From positions 2,542,001 to 2,606,000 of the forward strand of contig NZ_CBDDJA010000002.1 of the NCBI RefSeq assembly GCF_965229315.1: a stretch of 64,000 nt of DNA, read 5' to 3'. Under the pieces are notes generated by a model that was not told the DNA's origin, ran no database searches, and saw nothing but the letters and a program-made list of their open reading frames with translations. The stretch comes from Pelomonas sp965229315. GTDB taxonomy: Bacteria > Pseudomonadota > Gammaproteobacteria > Burkholderiales > Burkholderiaceae_C. The first letter of the stretch is position 1. Each line of letters opens with the position of its first letter. A program made the translations under genes and the position numbers. Positions 26,132 to 35,275 of the stretch are shown here, in pieces.

Positions 26132-27378
26132 GCGCCGGTTACCTGGACAGCCCCTGGCCGGCCGAGGACGCCGGGCCGCAGCGGCTGCAGCAACCTCGAA
26201 GCGGCGCCGGCCTGGGGCTGCGCACCGGCGAGACCTTGCGTGCCACCACGCGACGAACGACGATGTCCACGATGACGGTGCTGGGCGCGCCGGGCGAGGT
26301 CTATCTGCTGACGCACTCGGCGCTGCGCGCCCAGATCGGCCTGCCCACCACGGCCTGCGTCGAACGGATCGACCCCACGACGCTGAAGCCCCAGCAGCGC
26401 TCACCGCGCCTGCGCGGCGGGCCGATGTGGCCCGGCGGCATGGCCATCCACCGCAACGGCGACCTCTATGTAGTCTATGGCCGCCACGCCCATCGTCTGA
26501 CCCGCGACTGCCGGCCGCTGGCGTCGCTGCAGTTGCCCATGGACCAGCCATACAACTCGTTCGTCGTGCTGGACAACGGGCTGATCGTCACCAAGAACCT
26601 CTCGGCCGGCACGCCCGCGCGCCTAACCGTCATCGACCCCGGATCGCTCACGCCGGCCTGCGCCGATGTCGAAGCGCCCGAGCCGTCCATCGCCAGGCTC
26701 AGCGCCAGGGGCGACACGGTCTACGTCGTGGGTGTGCGGTCCATCTTCCGCTACCACTGGCGCGACGCGGCGCGAACCCTCACCTTCGATCCTGACTGGC
26801 GCTTCGACTACATCGGCGACAGCGGGCAAAGCCACGGCTGGGACGTGGTGCTCGCCGACCAGCACGCCTGGTTCATGGACAACGGTGCGCACCGCTACCG
26901 CCACCGCATGCTCGGTGCCGGCGTCAGCCGCACGGCCAACCGCCTGATCCGCGTGTCGCTGACCGCGGCTGCCGATCACCAGGCGCTGGACGTCAGCGGG
27001 CTGCCCGGCGGCAGCATCACCAACCCGCCGCTGGTCGATGCGCAGCGTGGCATCGTCGTGGGCTACGACTCGGCCAACGCGGTGCTGCGGGCCTGGCGCT
27101 TCGACGCCGGCCTGCGCACGCTGACGCCGCTGTGGCGCAAGGCACCCTTCGGTTGCGCCAGCCACATGGTCCTGTACCCCGACACCGGCGAGGTGGTGGT
27201 CAACGACTACTGCCGCCACGGCGAAGAGGTGGTGGTGCTGGACATCGCCACGGGCACGGAGCGGGGCCGTGTGCGCACCGGCGGCCTGATGCAGGGCGTG
27301 GTCTTTCCCAGCCCCGGCTGGGGGCGTGATCTCTATTGGTCTTCGATGGGCCGTCTGGCCCGGGTCTCTGTCGCATGA
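26128..27378 (+). CDS. Propeller-like protein of unknown function
   Basis: 416 residues with repeated strands such as GGMAIHRNGDLYVVYG, NSFVVLDNGLIVTKN and SHMVLYPDTGEVVVNDY, suggesting a beta-propeller resembling SMP-30/quinoprotein folds. No signal peptide is visible. The GTG start overlaps the sulfatase stop (GTGA), and the N-terminal YLDSPWPAEDAGPQRLQ reads like genuine coding sequence; an ATG 138 bp downstream would lose it. It lies between the sulfatase and an SDR in the operon. Enzyme or substrate-binding role undetermined. Confidence 0.7.
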   Translation: MSAGYLDSPWPAEDAGPQRLQQPRSGAGLGLRTGETLRATTRRTTMSTMTVLGAPGEVYLLTHSALRAQIGLPTTACVERIDPTTLKPQQRSPRLRGGPMWPGGMAIHRNGDLYVVYGRHAHRLTRDCRPLASLQLPMDQPYNSFVVLDNGLIVTKNLSAGTPARLTVIDPGSLTPACADVEAPEPSIARLSARGDTVYVVGVRSIFRYHWRDAARTLTFDPDWRFDYIGDSGQSHGWDVVLADQHAWFMDNGAHRYRHRMLGAGVSRTANRLIRVSLTAAADHQALDVSGLPGGSITNPPLVDAQRGIVVGYDSANAVLRAWRFDAGLRTLTPLWRKAPFGCASHMVLYPDTGEVVVNDYCRHGEEVVVLDIATGTERGRVRTGGLMQGVVFPSPGWGRDLYWSSMGRLARVSVA

Positions 27379-28166
27379 AGAAAAACATCCTCATCACCGG
27401 CGCCGGCAGCGGCATCGGCCTGGACACGGCCTGGGCGCTGGCAGCGCGCGGGCACCAGGTCATCGCCACCACGTTCGATGAACCGCAGGCCGCCAGCCTG
27501 CGCGCCCAGGCGGCGTCGCGCGGCGTGGCGCTGCGGGTCTTCAAGCTGGACATCACCTCGGCGGCCGACCGCCAGCAGATCGAGGCGTTGGAGCTGGACG
27601 TGCTGATCAACAACGCCGGCGTCGGCGAGTCGGGTTCGCTGGCCGAGGTGGACATGGACCGCGTCCGCCAGGTGTTCGAGGTCAACCTGTTCGCCACCCT
27701 GGCGCTGACGCAGGTGGCCTTGCGCGGCATGATCGCGCGCCGGCGCGGCACGGTGCTGTTCGTCAGCTCCATCGCCGGCCGCGTGCCCATGCCGTTCCTG
27801 ATGCCGTACGCCATGACCAAGTTCGCGCTGTCGGCAGCGGGCGCCGGCCTGCGCGCCGAACTCAGGCAGTTGCGCTGCAACGTGCACGTGGCGCTGATCG
27901 AACCCGGGGCCATCCACACCGGCTTCAACCAGGCGATGACGGAGCGCAAGTACACGTGGATGGGGCCGCACTCCTACTTCGCCGGCCAGGCCGAACGCAT
28001 GAAGGCCGAAGAGGCGCGCACCTTCGCATTCCTGGAAGCCAAGTCCACGCGCTCCATCGTCGCGCAGATGGTCAAGGCCGCCGAGGCCGGCAAGCCGCGC
28101 TTGCGCTACGTGGCGCCCTGGATCCAGGGCTTCGGTGTGCGCCTGGCCCGCATCTTCGGGGTTTGA
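27375..28166 (+). CDS. Short-chain dehydrogenase/reductase 1
   Basis: NAD(P)-dependent oxidoreductase of 263 residues. Cofactor motif TGAGSGIG near residue 7, NNAG, catalytic Ser in VSSIAG and Tyr/Lys in YAMTK. The C-terminal extension (about 60 residues after the core) suits hydrophobic alcohol or ketone substrates. ATGA overlap with the upstream gene. Probably oxidises an alcohol released or formed in the pathway; the substrate is unknown. Confidence 0.85.
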   Translation: MKKNILITGAGSGIGLDTAWALAARGHQVIATTFDEPQAASLRAQAASRGVALRVFKLDITSAADRQQIEALELDVLINNAGVGESGSLAEVDMDRVRQVFEVNLFATLALTQVALRGMIARRRGTVLFVSSIAGRVPMPFLMPYAMTKFALSAAGAGLRAELRQLRCNVHVALIEPGAIHTGFNQAMTERKYTWMGPHSYFAGQAERMKAEEARTFAFLEAKSTRSIVAQMVKAAEAGKPRLRYVAPWIQGFGVRLARIFGV

Positions 28167-28171
28167 CTACC

Positions 28172-29122
28172 GTGCCAACGCTGCCCGTGGTCACCCAGTT
28201 CCTGCGCACCGACGAAGCCCGCTTCGCCGAGGTGCCCGACTTCCCATACAGGCCTCGCTACACCGTGGTCGGCGGCCTGCGCATTGCGCACATCGACGAG
28301 GGCCCACGCGACGCCCCGGTCGTGCTGCTGATGCATGGCGAACCCGCCTGGTCCTTCCTGTACCGCAAGATGATCCCGGTGCTCTTGCGGGCCGGCTTTC
28401 GCGTGATCGCGCCCGACCTCGTCGGCTTCGGCCGCTCGGACAAACCCACCCGCGCCGCCGACTACTCCTACCTGAACCACGTGCTGTGGATGACGGCCTG
28501 GATGGAAGCCAACGACCTGAAGCACCTGACACTGTTCTGCCAGGACTGGGGTTCCCTGATCGGCCTGCGGCTGGCGGCCGCCGCACCGCAGCGCTTCGAC
28601 CGCATCGTGCTGGCCAATGGCGGCCTGCCCACCGGCACCACGCCGGTCCCCCGGGCCTTCAAGCTCTGGCGCGCCTTCGCCCGCTACAGCCCGTGGTTCC
28701 CGATCGGCCGCATCGTCAGGAGCGGCTGCGTGGCGGGCCTGACGCCGCAGGAGATGGCGGCCTACGACGCGCCCTTCCCGACCCGCCGCCACCGGCTCGG
28801 CGCACGGCTGTTTCCCACCTTCGTGCCCACCACGCCGGACGACCCCGAGCGCGAACGCAATGAAGCAGCCTGGGAGGTCTTCAAACGATGGCACAAACCG
28901 TTCCTCACCCTCTTCAGCAACCGCGATCCGGTGACGCGCGGCGGCCACCGCATCTGGCACGAACGCGTGCCAGGGGCCCAGGGGCAGCCTCATGCGGTGA
29001 CCCGCGGCGCCGGTCACTTCCTGCAGGAGGACCGGGGCGCCGAAGTGGCTCAGGCCATCGTGTCGTTCATCAATGCGACCCCGCTCACGTCGCCTGCGGC
29101 ACCGTCGCCAGCAGGGCCTTGA
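28172..29122 (+). CDS. Haloalkane-dehalogenase-like alpha/beta hydrolase
   Basis: 316 residues. The family layout is clear: HGEPAWSFLYRKMIP around the oxyanion hole, nucleophile Asp125 in CQDWGSLIG (Asp rather than Ser, as in haloalkane dehalogenases and epoxide hydrolases), and the late His in GAGHFLQEDRG. Start GTG at 28172; a TTG at 28163 that overlaps the SDR stop is an alternative. It is last in the operon, and its end overlaps the convergent tetR2 by 38 bp. True dehalogenation is unproven. Confidence 0.8.
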   Translation: MPTLPVVTQFLRTDEARFAEVPDFPYRPRYTVVGGLRIAHIDEGPRDAPVVLLMHGEPAWSFLYRKMIPVLLRAGFRVIAPDLVGFGRSDKPTRAADYSYLNHVLWMTAWMEANDLKHLTLFCQDWGSLIGLRLAAAAPQRFDRIVLANGGLPTGTTPVPRAFKLWRAFARYSPWFPIGRIVRSGCVAGLTPQEMAAYDAPFPTRRHRLGARLFPTFVPTTPDDPERERNEAAWEVFKRWHKPFLTLFSNRDPVTRGGHRIWHERVPGAQGQPHAVTRGAGHFLQEDRGAEVAQAIVSFINATPLTSPAAPSPAGP

Positions 29123-29753
29123 CGCCCAGCCGCATGACCTCGCGGGCCTGGTCGGCCGGCAGGCCCTGCTCGCGCCGCAACCGGATCCAGGCCTCGAAGC
29201 TCAGCATCAGGTCCAGCGCTTCCAGCAGCCGGGCATCCTGCGCCACGGCCGGCGGCAACAGGCGCTGCAAGAGATCGCGCTGCAGCCGGGCCGCATCCAT
29301 CAGGTTCTGTGTCAGGTAGGGCGACTCATGCCGGTGCACCTGAGCCGCCAGGTGCAGGGCCGCAGTGCGGTCGTAGATGTCGCTGCGGTGATCGATGCTC
29401 AGCAGCACGCGTTCCTGCCAGGTCGGGGCATTCAGGCGTGCCTGCAGCAGCGGCTGAATCTGCACATCCACATCGATGCTGATCTCGCGGTACAGCGCGT
29501 CCATGTCATCGAAGTGGCGGAACACCGTGCGCAAGCCCACGTCGGCACGCTGGGCCACCTGTTCCGCGGTGGGCGTGATGTGGCCCTCGAAAACCAGCGC
29601 CGTCAGGGCATCGACGATCTTCTTGCGCGTGGCGATGCTGCGGTTGACCCGACCGTCCGGCTTGGCGCTTCCCTGGCTCGCGCCGGACGGATGGGTGCGA
29701 TGGGCTCCTGCCTCTTGCGTGCTGTGCCGGGAGCCTTTTGAGGTGCTTTGCAT
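29085..29753 (-). CDS. TetR-family regulator 2
   Basis: 222 residues. After a basic, low-complexity N-terminus of about 40 residues comes a TetR helix-turn-helix (TAEQVAQRADVGLRTVFRHF). The ATG at 29753 was chosen because sequence further upstream belongs to the intergenic region. It is divergent from the outer-membrane protein gene at 29905, with a TGGCAY-N5-RTGYCA-type dyad between them. The same dyad occurs at two other promoters to the right, so this protein is the best candidate for the regulon's repressor. Confidence 0.85.
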   Translation of the reverse strand: MQSTSKGSRHSTQEAGAHRTHPSGASQGSAKPDGRVNRSIATRKKIVDALTALVFEGHITPTAEQVAQRADVGLRTVFRHFDDMDALYREISIDVDVQIQPLLQARLNAPTWQERVLLSIDHRSDIYDRTAALHLAAQVHRHESPYLTQNLMDAARLQRDLLQRLLPPAVAQDARLLEALDLMLSFEAWIRLRREQGLPADQAREVMRLGVKALLATVPQAT

Positions 29754-29858
29754 GGCGGGATTCTGCCGTTCCTTAGGGCGCCGCACTCCGGCGGCGTGTT
29801 CGCGCCAGGCCTGCAGCGCCCTAGCGTAAGTCCGTAGGCACGGATCGAAACAAAGAAA

Positions 29859-29875
29859 TGACACTATACATGCCA
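29859..29875. promoter_or_regulatory. Regulon operator A (tetR2 / outer-membrane protein)
   Basis: TGACAC-TATAC-ATGCCA, a 17-bp imperfect dyad. Its reverse complement shares both half-sites with the copy at 35146, and the TATAC centre is shared with the copy at 44073. The TATACA within it could serve as a -10 for the gene at 29905. Confidence 0.6.
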
Positions 29876-29904
29876 TAAGAAAATTCACATCCGGAGACTC
29901 AAGC

Positions 29905-31044
29905 ATGCACCCCATCAAGTTTCGCCACTCCCTGTTTGCGATCGCCATCGTCAGCACCTTCGCCGGCTCCTTTGCAGGCACCGCGCTGGCGGCTGACGGC
30001 TTCAAGGTCCGCTTCCCCTTGTCGGGCACGCTGGGCGGCGAGATCGTGGCGCAGGTCGAGAACCCCGGGTTCTTCGTCAGTGGCTCGGTGACGCAGATCG
30101 AGATCGACAAGATCACCGACGGCACGGGCAACGCCTTCCAGCAGACCCGGGCTGGCGCGTTCGCCACACCCGCGCCCATTGCCGGCGCCGTGCGCACGGC
30201 CTCGTATGCCGGCACCATCGGCATCGACCTGAAGCAGTCCCAGACCAACACCAATCTCATCCTGGGCTACCAGACCCAGAAGGACTATGGCGGCGGTCAC
30301 CTGGTGTTCGCGTTGAACCTGCCGTACACCACGCGACTCAGCCGCGAAACCACCTACAGCGGCACAACGCCCACCTTGACCCCCCTGGCGCCGGCCCTGA
30401 CCTCGCCGCCGTTGCCGGCCGGCACGGCGGCCACCGCGCAGGCAAGTGCCCAGGCCGGCTTCAACACGGCCTACCAGGCCCAGTTGAGCGCGCTGTCGAA
30501 TGCGGGCACCCGCGCCGTCGACGGCGCCGGCGATGCAGAGGTCACCGCAGCCTGGGTCTACCGCAGGGACGACCTGAAGGTGGTCACCGGGTTGACGCTG
30601 GCCATGCCCACGGGCCAGTACGACGCGGCAAGCCAGATCAACATCGGCTTCGGCAACTTCTACACGCTGCGTCCGGGCGTGGCGGTGGCCTACAACCCGT
30701 CCGCGAACTGGACCTTGGGCGCGCGGGGCAGCCTGGCGTTCAACACGCGCAACAAGGACAACCAGATCAAGAGCGGCAACTACGGCGCGCTGGACCTGGC
30801 GGCCGCCTACCGCTCACCCATCGGCGTGTTCGGCCCCCACGTGCTGATCGTCAAACAGTACGCCGATGACGAAGGCGGCGCGCTGGGTGCCAATCGCCTC
30901 AGCTCCACCGGCGCGGGCGTGTTCTTCACCACGTTGATCCCGAAGCTCGAGGCCGCGGTGAACCTGTCGTACATGACGACCTTGAACTCGCGCAATTCGC
31001 TGAGCGGCTCGTTCTACCAACTGCGGATCAGCAAGGCGTTCTGA
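29905..31044 (+). CDS. Outer-membrane protein of the MetA/SphA family
   Basis: 379 residues with a signal peptide ending near ALAADGF and long amphipathic strands ending in a C-terminal Phe (FYQLRISKAF), typical of an outer-membrane beta-barrel. It resembles the MetA-pathway phenol-degradation family whose members sit in catabolic clusters for aromatic or other hydrophobic compounds. A flexible Pro/Ala-rich loop lies around residues 155-190. GGAG precedes the ATG. Uptake of the hydrophobic substrate is the likely role. Confidence 0.8.
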   Translation: MHPIKFRHSLFAIAIVSTFAGSFAGTALAADGFKVRFPLSGTLGGEIVAQVENPGFFVSGSVTQIEIDKITDGTGNAFQQTRAGAFATPAPIAGAVRTASYAGTIGIDLKQSQTNTNLILGYQTQKDYGGGHLVFALNLPYTTRLSRETTYSGTTPTLTPLAPALTSPPLPAGTAATAQASAQAGFNTAYQAQLSALSNAGTRAVDGAGDAEVTAAWVYRRDDLKVVTGLTLAMPTGQYDAASQINIGFGNFYTLRPGVAVAYNPSANWTLGARGSLAFNTRNKDNQIKSGNYGALDLAAAYRSPIGVFGPHVLIVKQYADDEGGALGANRLSSTGAGVFFTTLIPKLEAAVNLSYMTTLNSRNSLSGSFYQLRISKAF

Positions 31045-31050
31045 CACATC

Positions 31051-31075
31051 GGGGCCGCAGCGGCGGCCCCTTCTC
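31051..31075. terminator. Hairpin between convergent genes
   Basis: GGGGCCGC-AGCG-GCGGCCCC followed by TTCTCT lies just after the outer-membrane protein stop and ends at the GST-like gene's 3' edge. The stem is 8 bp of G/C; the short T-rich tail suits the plus strand. Confidence 0.6.
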
Positions 31076-32197
31076 TCAGGTGACGCCAGCGGCGCATGCC
31101 GCCACGCGCACGCCATGCAACCGCAGCCTGGGGATGTCCAGCGCCAGCAGGTGCTCGCCGCCGATGGACGCCAGCCAGGCGCGCACCTGCTGCTGCCCTG
31201 ACGGTTCCATGCTGCGGAACACGTCCAGCGTGCGCTGCGCCATCCACAAGGTGTAGGGCAAGGCGGCACGGCGGAAAAGGCCGTGGCCCATCGGCACCTC
31301 GACATCGGCCAGCCCGCGCGGCAACAACTGGCCTGCCGGCCAGGTCAGCAACTTGGCCTTGACCTGCGCGTTGATGCCTTCCAGCAGCGGCAGGAACTCC
31401 CTTGCAATCGCCTGGAACACCGGCACCAGGGTCAGCGGGATCTGGTCGTCGGCCTGCAGCGCAGGCGGGGTCAATCCTTGTGCAGGCACGGGTTCGGCCA
31501 TGCGGTCGATCCAGGCCCGCAGATGTGGGCGTGGCGCAATCAGCTCGCGGGCCGGCCAGGGGTCGCGTCCGAGGTGGCCGTACATGGTGCCGACCAGGCC
31601 GAAGTCCCCCAGCGTGGGGCGTTCACCGAAGAGAAAGCGATGCTGTTCGAAATGCGCGTCCAGCAGATCGAGCATGCCCAGCATCCAGGCGTCCATCACC
31701 GAAAACTGCGCCGGCCGCACGCCCACGCCATGCAGCATGGCGCGCAACTTCTTGGCCACCAGGTTCACGGCGCGCCGCTGCACGAAGCCGGGCAGGTAGG
31801 GCAGCAATGCAGCGCCCGCGTCGCGCTCGAACAAGGCGTAGTTCTCGGGGTAGGTCCAGCGCGTGTGCATGGCCAGCGGCACCCACCATTCGTCGCCCCA
31901 GGCTTCCATCAAGTGGGACGCGAAACGCTGCACCGGCGTGGCCGGATGGACCGGCAGACGCGCCACCCGGGCTTCGACGTGGTCGATGATCCGGCTGGTG
32001 TCGTTGATCCACTCGCCTTCGGGCGTGACCAGCACCGGCATCACGGCCGCGCCCGTCTTGCGCTTGATGCGCCACATGAGCGTGGCCATGTCGACGGCTT
32101 TCTGCTCGAAAGGCAGCTGCTTGTAGCGCAGGTAGCACATGGCCTTGCCGGTGAAGTACGACAGGTGCCAGCCGTACAGCGTGTACAGGCCACTCAA
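31076..32197 (-). CDS. Glutathione S-transferase-like protein
   Basis: 373 residues. The N-terminal thioredoxin-like domain (LYGWHLSYFTGKAMCYLRYKQLPFEQ, then VMPVLVTPEGEWINDTSRIIDH with the cis-Pro and Ser of GSTs) precedes a helical domain (FGERPTLGDFGLVG). About 120 extra C-terminal residues are not typical. The start is TTG with a very strong AGGAGG seven bases upstream; no ATG is better placed. It is downstream of sulfatase 2 on the same strand. Substrate unknown. Confidence 0.8.
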   Translation of the reverse strand: MSGLYTLYGWHLSYFTGKAMCYLRYKQLPFEQKAVDMATLMWRIKRKTGAAVMPVLVTPEGEWINDTSRIIDHVEARVARLPVHPATPVQRFASHLMEAWGDEWWVPLAMHTRWTYPENYALFERDAGAALLPYLPGFVQRRAVNLVAKKLRAMLHGVGVRPAQFSVMDAWMLGMLDLLDAHFEQHRFLFGERPTLGDFGLVGTMYGHLGRDPWPARELIAPRPHLRAWIDRMAEPVPAQGLTPPALQADDQIPLTLVPVFQAIAREFLPLLEGINAQVKAKLLTWPAGQLLPRGLADVEVPMGHGLFRRAALPYTLWMAQRTLDVFRSMEPSGQQQVRAWLASIGGEHLLALDIPRLRLHGVRVAACAAGVT

Positions 32198-32227
32198 GGG
32201 CGGCCTCCTTTGTGCATCATGCGGGTA

Positions 32228-33898
32228 TCAGTTGGGGTAGTACACGTACTCGTCGCGGGTCGTCGTCGGCTGCTTCATCGAGTGGTCGATCGCGATCGGC
32301 CCGGCGCCGAGGGATGGCCACATCGGCTGGTGCTGGGTCTGGTTCCATGCCAGCAGTTGGGCCTTCAAGGCCGCCACGCGTTCGGGTTCGCGGCTCGCCA
32401 GGTTGACTTTCTCGGTGGGATCCACAGCCAGATTGAAGAGCCAGTCCTTCTTCGGTGCTTCGGACACCTGCAGCTTCCAATCACCCGCGCGCACCGTGAG
32501 GTAGGTGTCCGTGCGCCAGAACAGCAGGTCGTGCGGGCGCCCGGGCGCATCGCCCTTGATGAAGGGCAGCAGGTTCACGCCGTCGATGAGGCGGTCCGCG
32601 GGCGTCTTCTGCCCGGCCGCGGCGGCGGCGGTGGCAAAGATGTCGAAATGGCTGACCGGTGCCGTCGCGGTGGCGCCCGCAGCGATGGTGCCCTGCCAGC
32701 GCATGAAGAAGGGCACGTGGATGCCGCCTTCGAAGAACGTCGCCTTCCAGCCGCGGTAGGGCGAATTCAGGCCTTCGATGCCGACGTAGTGCGCGCCGCC
32801 GTTGTCGCTGGTGAAGATGACCAGCGTGTTGTCGTCCAGGCCCTGGTCCTTCAGCGACTGCAGCACGCGGCCGATGTTGCGGTCCAGCGAGCGGATCATC
32901 GCGGCATAGACGCGCATCGTGTGATCAGGGATGAAGCTCAGCGCGTCATAGTCCTCACGCGTGGCCTGCAGCGGCGTGTGGGGCGCGTTGTAGGCCAGGT
33001 ACATGAAGAAGGGCCGGTTCCTGTTGGCCGCCACCACCTTGACCGCCTCGTCGGTCAGGTAGTCGGTCATGTACTTCGGCGGCTGGAAGGGTTCACCGTC
33101 CTTGAAGCGCACTGCCCAGGGCTCGGCGGCCCACAGGAACTTGTCGATGGGGTCGAAGTCCTGCATGGAATTGACCACGTTCGGGTCCTTCGCGGGCAGG
33201 TACATCGAGGCGCCGTGCAGGTGCGACAGCGACTCGTCGAAGCCATGGTTGTAGGGCCTGAACTGCGGGCTGTCGCCCAGATGCCATTTGCCCAGGTGCA
33301 CCGTGTGATACCCGGCACCCTGCAGCAGCTTGGCCAGCGTGATTTCGCTGGTCGGCAGGCCCATGTCCTCGTAGGGAATCAGGTCGGCCTCGCGCTCGGG
33401 GTGATAGACGGGCTTGACCAACTGATCGGCCGGCGCCATGCCCGTCACGGCCTTCATGAACTGCTTGGGCGTGGGCGTGAACTCGAAGCCGAAGCGCGTG
33501 GCATAGCGCCCGGTCATCATGGCCGCGCGCGACGGCGCACAGGTGGCGTTGCCGGCATAGCCGTTGCGGAAATCGACCCCTTGCGCGGCGATGCTGTCGA
33601 TGTGGGGCGTGGGCACCTTGCCACCGGCAATGCCGCCGCCATAGCGGGTGATGTCGTTGAAGCCCAGGTCATCGGCCACGATCAACACGATGTTGGGCGG
33701 GCGGCGTGGCGCATCCGTGGCGACAGTCGACGCAGGCGGCCCGGCCTGCCACGTCACCGCACGGGGCGGCGCGTAGTCCTTGTGCACCCAATATCGCGTG
33801 GTCAGCAGCATCACGCCCGCGCGTCCGCCCACGGCATAGAACGCCACCGCAGCCAGCACCAGCAAGGCCGCGATAGCCCAGACCACCCGTTTGATCAT
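32228..33898 (-). CDS. Type I sulfatase 2, N-terminally anchored
   Basis: 556 residues. An N-terminal hydrophobic helix (about residues 5-24) looks like an anchor or uncleaved signal. VADDLGFND supplies metal ligands; the formylglycine site is Cys120 in CAPSRAAMMTGRY, followed by HLGKWHLG and FTSDNGGAHY, which fit arylsulfatase A-type enzymes. The ATG at 33898 has GGAGA upstream; an earlier in-frame start adds 13 residues of poor quality. It is clearly divergent from sulfatase 1, so the two probably act on different sulfate esters or positions. Confidence 0.92.
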   Translation of the reverse strand: MIKRVVWAIAALLVLAAVAFYAVGGRAGVMLLTTRYWVHKDYAPPRAVTWQAGPPASTVATDAPRRPPNIVLIVADDLGFNDITRYGGGIAGGKVPTPHIDSIAAQGVDFRNGYAGNATCAPSRAAMMTGRYATRFGFEFTPTPKQFMKAVTGMAPADQLVKPVYHPEREADLIPYEDMGLPTSEITLAKLLQGAGYHTVHLGKWHLGDSPQFRPYNHGFDESLSHLHGASMYLPAKDPNVVNSMQDFDPIDKFLWAAEPWAVRFKDGEPFQPPKYMTDYLTDEAVKVVAANRNRPFFMYLAYNAPHTPLQATREDYDALSFIPDHTMRVYAAMIRSLDRNIGRVLQSLKDQGLDDNTLVIFTSDNGGAHYVGIEGLNSPYRGWKATFFEGGIHVPFFMRWQGTIAAGATATAPVSHFDIFATAAAAAGQKTPADRLIDGVNLLPFIKGDAPGRPHDLLFWRTDTYLTVRAGDWKLQVSEAPKKDWLFNLAVDPTEKVNLASREPERVAALKAQLLAWNQTQHQPMWPSLGAGPIAIDHSMKQPTTTRDEYVYYPN

Positions 33899-33951
33899 TG
33901 CGTTGTCTCCAGTTTTCTTTGGTGTCGACGCCCGCAAGGAGGCCCCGAGGC

Positions 33952-35052
33952 TCAGGGCCGCCTGCCCATCTCGACCGCCTTGCTGCCGGCCGGCAGGGTG
34001 AACCAGTCACCGTCCAGGCCGATGTGCACGGGGCCGGTGTAGATCTGCTCCGCGCGCTGCAGGAACACCGGGTCCAGCCCCGACAGCGGCAGCGGCGGCA
34101 CGATGTGGTTGAACACCAGCGCCTTCACGCCGGCTGCCTGGGCAATCTCTGCCGCCTCCTCCGGTGTCGTGTGGTAGTTCAGGACGTCATGCATGATCTT
34201 GGCCAGGTTCTGGCGCCCCGCCTGGCGAAAGCCTTGCTCCAGCAAGCCCAACAACTGCGGCGACAGCGCTTCGTGCAACAGCAGGTCCACCCCCTGCGAC
34301 TCGCGCGCTACGGCGGCGTTCTTGCTGGTATCGCCGCTGATGACCACGCTGCGGTCCTTGTAGCGGATGCGGTAGCCCACGGCCGGGTGGACGGGACCAT
34401 GATCCACCGCGAAGGCCACGATCTGCAGATCGGGCTCGTCGATCAACACCTGGCGCCCGGTGTCCGCGGGCAGTTCGAACGGCCGAGCCGCGCCGCCGAA
34501 GCCGGCGGATGGCGCCACGGCTTCGCCGTGGTGGGCCGTGCGGTAGCCCTTGTCGAGGGTGTAGGCGTCGTTGAAACCCTGCAAGACCTTCTCCAGCCCC
34601 GAGGGGCCGTGGACCGGCAGCGACTCCTGGGACGTGCGCTGAATCCAGCGCTGCAGCATCAGTTCTCCCAGGCCGTCGATGTGGTCTGAGTGGTAGTGCG
34701 TCAAGAACAGCGCTTCGATCTGCCCGGCGTTCAGCCGCATGCGGGAGATGCTGCGGCCCGCGCCGGAACCCGAATCGAAGATGAACAGGCGTCGCCCCGC
34801 CACCACCGCAGTACAGGGGCCGCTGCGCTTCTCGTCGGGGAACGGCGAGCCGGCGCCACACAAGCCGACGTGCAAGCCATCGGGCAGCGCCGCGAGCGGG
34901 TCGGCGATGGCGGTCATGGCCGTCACTTGCCGCGCCATCAGTGCCACTGTGATCGGCCCGCGCTGCCACCAGGCCAGTGCGGCGACCAACGTCAGCAGAG
35001 CGCCGATCCACAAAGGCACTTTCGCGGGACGCTGCATCAGGTTTTCCTTCAA
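33952..35052 (-). CDS. Metallo-beta-lactamase-fold hydrolase, AtsA-like
   Basis: 366 residues with an N-terminal hydrophobic helix. The metal motif is THYHSDHIDGLGE (HxHxDH), with further ligands in VDHGPVHPAVGYRI, VVISGDTSKN and FNHIVPP. The pattern LCGAGSPFPDEKRSGPC...FDSGSGAG recalls the zinc-dependent arylsulfatase AtsA branch and RNase Z-like hydrolases. Next to two formylglycine sulfatases, a sulfate ester or lactone substrate is plausible but unproven. It precedes sulfatase 2 and is divergent from the acyl-CoA ligase, with operator B between. Confidence 0.8.
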   Translation of the reverse strand: MKENLMQRPAKVPLWIGALLTLVAALAWWQRGPITVALMARQVTAMTAIADPLAALPDGLHVGLCGAGSPFPDEKRSGPCTAVVAGRRLFIFDSGSGAGRSISRMRLNAGQIEALFLTHYHSDHIDGLGELMLQRWIQRTSQESLPVHGPSGLEKVLQGFNDAYTLDKGYRTAHHGEAVAPSAGFGGAARPFELPADTGRQVLIDEPDLQIVAFAVDHGPVHPAVGYRIRYKDRSVVISGDTSKNAAVARESQGVDLLLHEALSPQLLGLLEQGFRQAGRQNLAKIMHDVLNYHTTPEEAAEIAQAAGVKALVFNHIVPPLPLSGLDPVFLQRAEQIYTGPVHIGLDGDWFTLPAGSKAVEMGRRP

Positions 35053-35145
35053 TGGTGCGACCCCAAGGGCGCGTGCTGCGCATCTTGCGGCGGGACAGCG
35101 ATCCCGGCCAGTAGGGAGGGCCCGCTTGCGGGTCCGGATTTATTG

Positions 35146-35162
35146 TGGCATTGTCAGTGTCA
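35146..35162. promoter_or_regulatory. Regulon operator B
   Basis: TGGCAT-TGTCA-GTGTCA. Both half-sites equal those of operator A read on the other strand. It lies in the 223-bp divergent gap between the AtsA-like gene and the acyl-CoA ligase. A perfect TATAAT on the minus strand (35167-35162) abuts it, so the operator would cover the start of that transcript. Confidence 0.6.
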
Positions 35163-35275
35163 TTATATTTCCATCACTCGGAGCAGGTTCACCCTGCCCT
35201 TGAGAATGACGGCGTCGGCAGCCCCGTGAGCCTGTCGTGACCCTCAGGCCATCCTTCACCGCCCAGCAGAGCAGC

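Noticed and set aside
31283..34042. 919-codon open frame on the plus strand
   Set aside because: It is the shadow of the GST-like and sulfatase 2 genes, whose motifs are intact on the other strand.
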